Shown here piece by piece: positions 1-6,851 of a DNA stretch of 12,759 nt (position 1 is the stretch's first letter; every line of letters begins with the position of its first letter). The DNA is from an uncultured Bacilli bacterium. Its GTDB lineage: Bacteria > Bacillota_I > Bacilli_A > RF39 > UBA660. Made by a program: the position numbers and the translations under genes. The notes under the pieces were generated by a model. That model made no database searches, had not been told where the DNA came from, and saw only the letters and a program-made list of their open reading frames with translations. The DNA is taken from contig CAJONL010000137.1 of the NCBI GenBank assembly GCA_905235875.1, forward strand, positions 1 through 12,759, read 5' to 3'.

Positions 1-1
1 T

Positions 2-898
2 ATAATAAAAGAAATGGGAGCGGGTTTAATTTATTCTGAAATGATCAGTTCTAAAGGAATAGAGTATGGAAGTACAAAGACTATTGATTTAATTAATTTT
101 AATGAAGAAGAAAGACCTATTAGTATTCAAATATTTGGAAATGATGTAGATTCTTTTGTAAAAGCTGCTAAATTTATAGAAGATAAATTTCATCCAGATA
201 TTATTGATATTAATATGGGGTGTCCAGTACCTAAGATAGCTTTAAAATCTCAGGCCGGTAGTGCACTTCTTAAGGATCCAAATAAAATATATGAGGTAGT
301 AAAAAGTGTTGTAGATAATGTATCTGTCCCAGTAACTATTAAGATAAGAAGTGGTTGGGATGAAAAAAGTATAAATGCTCCTTTAGTTGCGAAAAAAGCA
401 GAAGAGGCTGGATGCTCTGCTATAGCTATTCACCCTAGAACTAGAGCGCAAGGTTATAGTGGTTTAGCTGATTGGAAAATAATAAAGGAAGTTAAAAATG
501 CTGTATCTATTCCAGTAATTGGAAATGGTGATATAAAAACTATTTATGATGCGAAGCGTATGCTTGATGAAACTGGTTGTGATGCGGTTATGATAGGACG
601 AGCTACTCTTGGTAATCCTTGGTTTATAAAAGAATGTGTTGAATATATAGAAAATAGTGAAGTTATAGAAAAAACTTCTTATTGTGATAAAATAAATATG
701 ATTAGAAGACATTATTTGCTATTAAAAAAATATAATAATGAAAAAGTTGCACTTTTAGAAATTAGAATGCATGCATTATGGTATATAAAAGGCATACCTG
801 GTGTTAAAAAATATAAAATTGCTATTACTAGTAGTAAAACGGAAGAAGAGTTTTTTACAATTTTAGAAAATATTGAAAAAGTTATAAAATCAGCTTGA
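2..898 (+). CDS. dusB: tRNA-dihydrouridine synthase, DusB type (5' end outside window)
   Basis: FMN-dependent enzyme that uses NADPH to reduce specific uridines in the D-loop of tRNA to dihydrouridine; cytosolic. The frame is open from base 2 and the residues before the first ATG (IIKE, then [10 protein letters not shown]) match the internal DusB segment around KEMGAGLVYSE, so that ATG at 14 is internal and roughly 25-35 N-terminal residues lie upstream. Visible signatures in order: NMGCPVPK with the catalytic Cys codon at 221-223, AGSALLKDP, the FMN/phosphate segment [20 protein letters not shown], and the phosphate-binding IGNGDI...[12 protein letters not shown]. The C-terminal helical domain follows and ends at a TGA stop at 896-898. 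In Bacillus the homologue (yacF) also lies directly upstream of lysS, as here. No intrinsic terminator follows; the stop codon lies inside the -35 box of the lysS promoter. Confidence 0.95.
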   Translation: MIKEMGAGLIYSEMISSKGIEYGSTKTIDLINFNEEERPISIQIFGNDVDSFVKAAKFIEDKFHPDIIDINMGCPVPKIALKSQAGSALLKDPNKIYEVVKSVVDNVSVPVTIKIRSGWDEKSINAPLVAKKAEEAGCSAIAIHPRTRAQGYSGLADWKIIKEVKNAVSIPVIGNGDIKTIYDAKRMLDETGCDAVMIGRATLGNPWFIKECVEYIENSEVIEKTSYCDKINMIRRHYLLLKKYNNEKVALLEIRMHALWYIKGIPGVKKYKIAITSSKTEEEFFTILENIEKVIKSA

Positions 899-923
899 CA
901 AGTTATTTTATAAGTGATAAATT
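895..923 (+). promoter_or_regulatory. Promoter of the lysS T-box transcript
   Basis: A perfect TTGACA -35 box (895-900) is followed by a 17-base spacer and a TAAATT -10 (918-923, 4 of 6 bases) preceded by TGA, giving an extended -10 (TG at 915-916). The dusB stop codon TGA (896-898) lies inside the -35. The predicted start at about 930 gives a leader of about 230 bases, which fits the T-box that follows. Confidence 0.7.
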
Positions 924-934
924 ATATGCATAAA

Positions 935-1147
935 TCGTTTGAAACAGGCCTTTTTTGGCAAGAATTTATAATGTTAATTTAAAGAGAGTTAGTATTTGGT
1001 GGAAGCTAATATTAAATTATAGAGGAATTAAAGCTGTGGAGATGACATTAGTCCGGATAGGATCCGTTAAAAACAAGAGATATCAGTTAATGATAAAAAA
1101 GGTGGTACCGCGAATAGTTCGCCCTTTTGTCATTAACTTTTTTTATT
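935..1147 (+). promoter_or_regulatory. T-box riboswitch (lysine) with terminator/antiterminator, upstream of lysS
   Basis: The leader binds uncharged tRNA and so senses tRNA-Lys charging. Seen directly: the T-box core TGGTACCGCG at 1103-1112; the small antiterminator-type hairpin GCGAA/TTCGC (1110-1122); and a competing terminator pairing GTTAATGA...AAGG (1086-1102) with CCCTTTTGTCATTAAC, ending in a T run (about 1138-1144). Stem I is recognisable. TATAATgTTAAT (from about 967) can pair with ATTAAATTATA (from about 1010), and AGAGAG, TTAG, GGTGGAAG and CTAA form the conserved distal part. A short hairpin CGGAT/ATCCG (1054-1066) fits Stem III. The specifier loop reads GAATTAAAG; AAA at 1030-1032 (or AAG at 1031-1033) is the Lys codon candidate. 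The T-box call is firm; the exact specifier is inferred from its position and the downstream gene. Confidence 0.93.
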
Positions 1148-1162
1148 TAAAGGGAGGAAAAA

Positions 1163-2644
1163 ATGAAACAATTTACAGAACAAGAATTAATAAGGAGAAA
1201 AAAAGCAGAGGAATTACGTGAAAAAGGTATTGAACCTTTTGGCTATAGAATTGATTTAACTAGTAATTCAAAAGAAATTAAGGATAATTATAGTGATTTT
1301 GATAAAGAAGCATTACATGAAAAAGATATTGAAGTTACTATAGCTGGTCGTATTATGACTAAGCGTGGAAAAGGGAAAGTTGGATTTATGCATATTCAAG
1401 ATAAATTTGGACAAATTCAAATTTATGTTAGAAAAGATGCAATTGGTGATGATGAATATGAATTATTTACGAAGGCAGATATTGGTGATATTGTTGGTAT
1501 TACTGGTACTGTGATGAAGACAAATACTGGAGAGCTAAGCGTTAAAGCGAGTAAATATTATCATATAGTTAAATCACTTAGGCCACTTCCTGAAAAATAT
1601 CATGGATTGAGCGATGTTGAAGAAAGATATCGTCGCCGTTATGTTGATTTAATTATGAATGAGGATGCTAGAAGAATAGCTTTTGCTAGACCAAAAGCTG
1701 TTAGAACTATTCAAAAACTTCTTGATGATGAAGGATATGTTGAAGTTGAAACACCAATTCTTGGTACTATTCAAGGTGGTGCTGCAGCTAGACCATTTAT
1801 TACTCATCATAATGCTTTAGATATTGATATGTATCTTCGTATTGCGACTGAACTTCATTTAAAAAGATTAATTGTTGGTGGTATGGACGGAGTATATGAA
1901 ATAGGTAGATTATTCAGAAACGAAGGAATGGATAAGAATCATAATCCTGAATTTACTACTATTGAACTTTATAAGGCATTTTCTGATATGGAAGGGATGA
2001 TGGATACAGCTGAAAGAATTTTTAAAGCAGTACTTAAAGAAATTCGTGGGACTTTGAAGTTTGAATATAAAGGACATGAACTTGATTTTGAAAAGCCTTT
2101 TGCTAGAGTTCATATGTGTGATGCAATTAAAGATGCTTGTGGTGTTGATTTCTTTAAAATTAATGATTTGGAAGAATGCAAGAAACTTGCTTTAGAACAT
2201 GATATTGAAATTGAAGATCATTATCTATATGGACATATTGTTGAAGCATTCTTTGAAAAATATTGTGAAGATAAAGTAATTCAACCAACATTTATTTATG
2301 GACATCCAACTGATATAAGTCCTCTTGCAAAAAGAAATAGAGAAGATGAAAGATTTACAGATAGATTTGAATTATTTATTGTTGGTAGTGAATATGCTAA
2401 TGCATTTACTGAATTAAATGATCCGATAGATCAAAGATCAAGATTTGAAGCTCAAGTAGTTGAACAATCTTTAGGTAATGATGAAGCTTCAGATATGGAT
2501 GAAGATTTTGTTGAAGCACTAGAATATGGACTTCCACCAACTGGGGGTATGGGAATTGGTATTGATAGGTTAGTTATGCTTGCTACTAATGTTGATACTA
2601 TTAGAGAAGTTATCTTGTTCCCTCATATGAAAAATAGAGAATAG
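1163..2644 (+). CDS. lysS: Lysyl-tRNA synthetase, class II
   Basis: Charges tRNA-Lys with lysine using ATP; cytosolic homodimer in this family. The length of 493 residues is normal for bacterial class II LysRS. An N-terminal helix precedes the OB-fold anticodon-binding domain (about 57-145, with GRIMTKRGKGKVGFMHIQD). The catalytic core shows motif 1 with its invariant proline (VEVETPIL, P198), motif 2 (FRNEGMDKNHNPEFT, R252) and motif 3 (GGMGIGIDRL, 461-470, R469). The lysine-pocket region LYGHPTDISPLAK is present as IYGHPTDISPLAK. The start ATG is supported by GGGAGG eight bases upstream. A shorter frame that spans the leader and overlaps this start (955-1221) is not coding. Expression is controlled by the T-box leader; a terminator follows. 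The location downstream of dusB matches Bacillus. Confidence 0.97.
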   Translation: MKQFTEQELIRRKKAEELREKGIEPFGYRIDLTSNSKEIKDNYSDFDKEALHEKDIEVTIAGRIMTKRGKGKVGFMHIQDKFGQIQIYVRKDAIGDDEYELFTKADIGDIVGITGTVMKTNTGELSVKASKYYHIVKSLRPLPEKYHGLSDVEERYRRRYVDLIMNEDARRIAFARPKAVRTIQKLLDDEGYVEVETPILGTIQGGAAARPFITHHNALDIDMYLRIATELHLKRLIVGGMDGVYEIGRLFRNEGMDKNHNPEFTTIELYKAFSDMEGMMDTAERIFKAVLKEIRGTLKFEYKGHELDFEKPFARVHMCDAIKDACGVDFFKINDLEECKKLALEHDIEIEDHYLYGHIVEAFFEKYCEDKVIQPTFIYGHPTDISPLAKRNREDERFTDRFELFIVGSEYANAFTELNDPIDQRSRFEAQVVEQSLGNDEASDMDEDFVEALEYGLPPTGGMGIGIDRLVMLATNVDTIREVILFPHMKNRE

Positions 2645-2650
2645 AATTAG

Positions 2651-2686
2651 AAATGGTGAAAAAATATACTTTTTACCATTTTTTTC
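2651..2686 (+). terminator. Intrinsic terminator after lysS
   Basis: AAATGGT, a bulged G and an A run pair with TTTTTACCATTT, leaving a loop of about five bases, followed directly by a T run. It starts seven bases after the lysS stop and separates lysS from the transporter gene. The A-T rich upper stem makes it moderate in strength, so read-through is possible. No convincing separate promoter was found in the 48 bases before the transporter. Confidence 0.75.
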
Positions 2687-2734
2687 TTTATTTTTTAGGA
2701 AAAAAGTGTAATAATTATATTAGGAGGTAAAAAA

Positions 2735-4420
2735 ATGAAGAAAAACAATTTATTTAAAGCAATCGGAATTGTGATACTGTTATATATTTGCTTATCTTGG
2801 CTTATTCCAATTATATATGGTATTACGGGTACAAAAGGTGATGTATCACATCAAATAGGATTCGTTTCAATTGTATCAGTACTAGCTAATACATTCTCTG
2901 GTTTTGGAAATGTTATTTTTTATGTACTATTAGTTGGAGGATTCTATGGAGTATTGAAAGCAACTGGTGCATATGACAAGATGATGTCAAAATTGGTTGA
3001 AAAGAAAAAAACTATTTTCTTATTTAATATGATTTTAGTGGCATTATTAACTGCAACACTTATTGCAGCAATTTTGAAATTATCTACAGGTCTTTCTCTT
3101 TTATTTTTAATCTTAATAAGTATTTTAGTATTTGCAATTGTTGTTGCTCTTGCAATTGTATTAAAAGCTGTTGTTAAAGATGAAAATAAATTAGTATTAG
3201 TATCTATCATTGTATTAATGACTCTTACTGCATCTATTGCAGGACTTGATTTAAGTCTATTGATATTATATCCATTGATATTTGGCTATGTTGCTAAACT
3301 TGGATATGATAAGATTACAGGAGTTGCTGCTAGTGTTGGAGCTACTATTGTAGGTTTATATGGTTCAGTTTTTGCTAATACATTATATGGTATTAATACG
3401 CAAGTTCTTACAACTACAAAATTCTCAACAGGAATTGCTGCTAAGGTAATTTTATTAGTAGTAGGATTAGTATTATTACTTACTTTAACACTAATGTATG
3501 TTAAAAGTCATAAAGCTGATAAAACTTTAGATAACAGTAAAAACCACAAAAACGAAAAATATAATAAGAATGATATAAAAGTAAAAGGCATTGGAGCTTT
3601 ACCTGCATTTATTATTGTGGGTCTATTATATGTAGTTTTATTCTTAGGAACTACAGCTTGGGCTCAAATGTTTGGAGTTAGTCAATCAATATTTGAAAAG
3701 GCTCATACATCATGGACTGGCTTTACAATTGGAGGATTCCCAGTATTAAACAAATTGTTTGGTGGAATTGGAGCATTTGGTACATGGTTTGATCCAAATA
3801 GATATTCAACATATTCAATGTTACTTCTTTTAGCTATGGTAGTAATTACTTTATTCTATGGAAGAAGTGTTAAAAAATCATTTGAAGGCTTTGTTGAAGG
3901 ATTAAAATCATTTATTGTTCCAGCAACAATTGCAGTATTGGTTAGTTCAGTATTTGTGTTTGTATACTATAATCCATTCTTAAATCCAGTTACTGAATTA
4001 CTTCTTAAAGCAACAGATGGATTTAATGTTACACTTGCTAGTTTATATACATTAATTAATAGTTTCTTCTATGTAGATTACTATTATTTAGCTGCTATGA
4101 CTATGCAATCAATTGCACAAAAGTATACTGATGCTAGTGTTCAATCTGTATTAAGCTTGATGTATGTTAGTATTTATAGTGTTGTTATGTTAGTAGCACC
4201 AACAAGTATGATTTTAATGCTTGGGCTTTCAATAAGTGAAACAAAATATACCGATTGGATTAAATTTATTTGGATTCTTGCTATTGCTTTATTACTTGTA
4301 GCATTTGTAGTATTAATGACAATGGCTAATGTGATTCCAATGTGGGCAGGAATTGTTGTAGGAATTGTTGTAGTGATAATTTTAATGGCAATTTATGCTG
4401 TAATTAATCATTTAATATAA
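2735..4420 (+). CDS. Multi-spanning membrane transporter, divergent DcuC/YfcC-like (substrate unknown)
   Basis: An integral membrane protein of 561 residues with about 12 hydrophobic segments. It resembles the DcuC/YfcC group of the ion-transporter superfamily, whose members carry C4-dicarboxylates or basic amino acids. Shared features are GGFYGVLKATGAYDKMMSKLVEKKK near the N terminus, the half-repeat GYDKITGVAASVGATIVGLYGSVFAN, and the C-terminal APTSMILMLGLSISETKYTDWIKFIW, which matches the PTSgvLMagLa...y.kWlkF ending of YfcC proteins. A charged cytosolic loop (about 262-288) joins the two halves. The second-half SGSGQA-type motif expected in YfcC is replaced by an aromatic run (FFYVDYYYLAAM). 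The start has a strong AGGAGG site (2722-2727). It sits where Bacillus has ctsR-mcsA-mcsB. A link to lysine uptake is tempting given the neighbouring lysS, but nothing in the sequence shows the substrate. Confidence 0.7.
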   Translation: MKKNNLFKAIGIVILLYICLSWLIPIIYGITGTKGDVSHQIGFVSIVSVLANTFSGFGNVIFYVLLVGGFYGVLKATGAYDKMMSKLVEKKKTIFLFNMILVALLTATLIAAILKLSTGLSLLFLILISILVFAIVVALAIVLKAVVKDENKLVLVSIIVLMTLTASIAGLDLSLLILYPLIFGYVAKLGYDKITGVAASVGATIVGLYGSVFANTLYGINTQVLTTTKFSTGIAAKVILLVVGLVLLLTLTLMYVKSHKADKTLDNSKNHKNEKYNKNDIKVKGIGALPAFIIVGLLYVVLFLGTTAWAQMFGVSQSIFEKAHTSWTGFTIGGFPVLNKLFGGIGAFGTWFDPNRYSTYSMLLLLAMVVITLFYGRSVKKSFEGFVEGLKSFIVPATIAVLVSSVFVFVYYNPFLNPVTELLLKATDGFNVTLASLYTLINSFFYVDYYYLAAMTMQSIAQKYTDASVQSVLSLMYVSIYSVVMLVAPTSMILMLGLSISETKYTDWIKFIWILAIALLLVAFVVLMTMANVIPMWAGIVVGIVVVIILMAIYAVINHLI

Positions 4421-4428
4421 TAAAAAAT

Positions 4429-4453
4429 AGGACTTCCTCGGAAGTCTTTTTTT
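4429..4453 (+). terminator. Strong intrinsic terminator after the transporter gene
   Basis: GACTTC-CTCG-GAAGTC forms a perfect six-pair stem with a tetraloop (4431-4446), followed by an eight-base T run (4446-4453). It is eight bases after the transporter stop, so clpC downstream needs its own promoter. Confidence 0.93.
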
Positions 4454-4500
4454 GTTGATAAAAATTACTTTTATTATTTATTTATATGAATAAAATAATA

Positions 4501-4518
4501 AAGGGAGGGATACTTTTG
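4501..4518 (+). promoter_or_regulatory. Ribosome binding site that sets a TTG start for clpC
   Basis: AAGGGAGGG at 4501-4509 lies six bases before TTG at 4516-4518. Starting there gives MFSKFDDDAKKIL, which lines up with the usual ClpC beginning MMFGRFTERAQKVL. The ATG at 4486 in the same frame has no ribosome binding site, and its use would put the strong site inside the coding sequence. Upstream, TTGATA at 4455-4460 is a possible -35, but no good -10 follows at the proper distance. Confidence 0.85.
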
Positions 4519-6777
4519 TTTTCAAAATTTGATGATGATGCTAAAAAAATTCTTTTAAATATGAAAAAAGAAATGACGGATCTCAAGCATCCTTATGTAG
4601 GGACAGAACACTTATTATTATCTATTTTAAAATATGGGAATAATAATTTATTAAAAAAATTAAATAATGAAGGAATAACTTATGAAATTTTTAAAAATGA
4701 GTTATTAAAGGTTGTAGGCAAAGGGACTAGTACAAATGAATACTTTTTATATACTCCACTTCTTCGAAGAGTAATGGAAAATGCAAGTCTTATAAGTAGT
4801 GATAATGGAAAAAATACAATTGATGTATATGATCTTATTACTTCTTTATTAAATGAAGGAGAAGGTATTGCAATTAGAATACTTTTAGGAATGAATTTAG
4901 ATTTAGATAAATTATATGATTTATTTGTAAAAGACAGCTCAACTATTCATGGAAAATTACTTGTTGAATCATTTGGTATAAATTTAAACGAAAAGTGCAA
5001 AGAAGGTAAAATAGATCCTGTTGTTGGTAGAGAAAAAGAAATATCAAGACTAATAGAAATTTTATCTAGAAGGACTAAAAATAATCCAATTCTTTTAGGA
5101 GAAGCAGGAGTAGGAAAAACTGCTGTTGTTGAAGAATTGGCAAGAAGATTAGAAAATAGATATTTAGGTAAACTTTCTAATAAAAAGATTATATCAATAT
5201 CTATGTCTAATTTAGTAGCAGGTACTAAATATCGTGGTGAATTTGAAGAAAGAGTTGAAAAAATAATTTCAGAACTTGAAAACAATGATGATATTATATT
5301 ATTTATAGATGAAATTCATACTCTTGTTGGTGCTGGGGGAGCTGAAGGTGCTATTGATGCAAGTAATATATTAAAACCGGCACTTGCTCGAGGAAAGATT
5401 AAAATAATTGGTGCAACTACAACTAATGAATATAAGGAATTTATTGAAAAAGATAAGGCACTTGCACGTAGATTTCAAATAATTGATATTAAGGAACCAA
5501 AGGTAAATGAAGTAATAAATATATTAAAGAAATTAAGACCTATTTATGAAAAATATCATATGGTTAAAATTAGTGATGAGGTAATAGAGAAAATAGCTGT
5601 TTTATCTGATAAATATATATTTGATAGAAAAATGCCAGATAAAGCAATAGATGTAATGGATGAAGCTTGTTCAAGACTTTTAGTTTCTTCATTTAAGAAT
5701 AGTGAATTAAATAATATTGATGAAAAACTTAAAAATATTCGTAATTTAAAAAATGATTCTATTTTAAATAATAATTTTAATGATGCATTTTTATATAGAA
5801 AGGCTGAAAAGTTGTTAGAAACTAAAAAAAATAAAATGGAATTACAGCGAGTTAGAAATAAGGCTCGAGAAATAAAAATAAGTGATGTTTATAGTATTAT
5901 TGAAGAAAGAGCAAAAGTGCCAATTTCTTTGAATAATAATGATATCAGTAATAATCTTAGAAATAGACTTAGAAAAAAAATATTTGGTCAAGATGAAGCA
6001 ATTGAAAAATTAGTTAGTTCTATCAGAAAAAAGAAATATGTTATAGAAGAAAATGAAAAGCCTAATTCATTTTTATTTATTGGGCCTACTGGAGTAGGCA
6101 AAACACTTCTTGCTAAAGAATTTGGAAAATTTATGTATAATGATAATGTTTTTAAAGTTGATATGAGTGAGTTTAAAGAGAACCATTCCATAAGTAAAAT
6201 GATTGGTTCTCCTCCTGGATATGTTGGTTATAATGATAATAAAAATTTATTTGAAAAAGTAAAAGATAATCCTTATTCATTAATAATTTTAGATGAAATA
6301 GAAAAAGGTTCAAAGGATGTAATTAATTTGTTTTTACAAATATTAGATGAAGGTAAATGTAAAAATAGTAGTGGTGAGGAAATAAACTTTAGTAATACAA
6401 CTATAATAATGACTTCTAATTTAGGTAGTAAAAAAAATAATATAGGCTTTTTAGATTTAAATAATAATGAAGATATTAAGGAATTTTTTGGAATTGAATT
6501 TATAAATAGAATTGGAAGTATTATAAAATTTAATAGTATTACAAAAGACGTATGTAACAGAGTAATAAAAAATAGAATTAAGAGAATACAAAAAGCATAT
6601 AAAGCCAAGAATATTAATATTTCATGTTCTAAAGAGTTGGTTCAAAGAATTATAAAAAATACAGAGTACGAAACTTTTGGTTTAAGGAGAGTTAATAATG
6701 TAATTGAACATGAAATAGAAAGTAATTTAATTGATCAAATGTTAAATGGTGTAACAGATATTGTTATTAGCAATTAA
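4516..6777 (+). CDS. clpC: ClpC-type AAA+ protein unfoldase, ATPase partner of ClpP
   Basis: ATP-driven unfoldase that feeds proteins into the ClpP protease. With the TTG start it is 753 residues, shorter than Bacillus ClpC (about 810). Order: two-repeat Clp N domain (1-145); D1 with Walker A GEAGVGKT (195-202), pore loop KYRG (238-241), Walker B D265-E266 and paired arginines in ALARRFQ; a short middle segment with a UVR-like helix (about 415-440); D2 with Walker A GPTGVGKT (523-530), pore loop GYVG (568-571), Walker B D593-E594 and FINRI. The ClpP-docking tripeptide is present as IGF (643-645), on a loop shorter than usual. Odd: the conserved sensor-2 GARPLRR of D2 reads ETFGLRR, with Phe721 where the arginine should be. 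The adaptor and repressor genes ctsR, mcsA and mcsB are not adjacent, and I see no CtsR- or CIRCE-like operator upstream. ClpE or ClpB are less likely because of the N domain, UVR segment and IGF loop. Confidence 0.92.
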   Translation: MFSKFDDDAKKILLNMKKEMTDLKHPYVGTEHLLLSILKYGNNNLLKKLNNEGITYEIFKNELLKVVGKGTSTNEYFLYTPLLRRVMENASLISSDNGKNTIDVYDLITSLLNEGEGIAIRILLGMNLDLDKLYDLFVKDSSTIHGKLLVESFGINLNEKCKEGKIDPVVGREKEISRLIEILSRRTKNNPILLGEAGVGKTAVVEELARRLENRYLGKLSNKKIISISMSNLVAGTKYRGEFEERVEKIISELENNDDIILFIDEIHTLVGAGGAEGAIDASNILKPALARGKIKIIGATTTNEYKEFIEKDKALARRFQIIDIKEPKVNEVINILKKLRPIYEKYHMVKISDEVIEKIAVLSDKYIFDRKMPDKAIDVMDEACSRLLVSSFKNSELNNIDEKLKNIRNLKNDSILNNNFNDAFLYRKAEKLLETKKNKMELQRVRNKAREIKISDVYSIIEERAKVPISLNNNDISNNLRNRLRKKIFGQDEAIEKLVSSIRKKKYVIEENEKPNSFLFIGPTGVGKTLLAKEFGKFMYNDNVFKVDMSEFKENHSISKMIGSPPGYVGYNDNKNLFEKVKDNPYSLIILDEIEKGSKDVINLFLQILDEGKCKNSSGEEINFSNTTIIMTSNLGSKKNNIGFLDLNNNEDIKEFFGIEFINRIGSIIKFNSITKDVCNRVIKNRIKRIQKAYKAKNINISCSKELVQRIIKNTEYETFGLRRVNNVIEHEIESNLIDQMLNGVTDIVISN

Positions 6778-6784
6778 TAGAAAT

Positions 6785-6824
6785 AGAAAATTAGTTTCAT
6801 AAAGTTTACTAGTTTTCTTTTTTT
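6785..6824 (+). terminator. Intrinsic terminator after clpC
   Basis: AGAAAATTAGT (6785-6795) pairs with ACTAGTTTTCT (6808-6818) with one G-U pair and a 12-base loop, followed by a T run to 6824. The descending arm overlaps the -35 region of the gltX promoter. Confidence 0.8.
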
Positions 6825-6834
6825 ATGGTATAAT
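6805..6834 (+). promoter_or_regulatory. Promoter of the gltX-cysS-yugP-mrnC-rlmB-sigH operon
   Basis: A perfect TATAAT -10 (6829-6834) is preceded by TGG, giving an extended -10. TTTACT at 6805-6810 with an 18-base spacer is a partial -35 (4 of 6). The transcript would start near 6841, leaving an untranslated leader of only about 10 bases that is essentially the ribosome binding site. Confidence 0.85.
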
Positions 6835-6851
6835 ACAGGCGGGTGATATTT

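Noticed and set aside
1..6. TATAAT at the very start of the window as a promoter -10
   Set aside because: It lies inside the dusB coding frame (codons for Ile-Ile-Lys-Glu match the family), so it is coding sequence.
896..913. Reading dusB TGA as Trp (Mycoplasma code), which would add a few residues before TAA
   Set aside because: All tryptophans in the window are TGG and no long frame is broken by in-frame TGA, so TGA is a stop here.
940..957. GGCC followed by a T run before lysS as a dusB terminator
   Set aside because: No stable hairpin of normal length can be drawn in front of the T run, and the bases belong to the lower part of T-box Stem I.
955..1221. Open frame of 88 codons across the lysS leader
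   Set aside because: It covers the T-box stems and the lysS start in another frame, has no ribosome binding site and resembles no protein.
4486..4515. ATG at 4486 as the clpC start
   Set aside because: No ribosome binding site precedes it, and the strong AAGGGAGGG would then be inside the gene; TTG 4516 fits the family N terminus.
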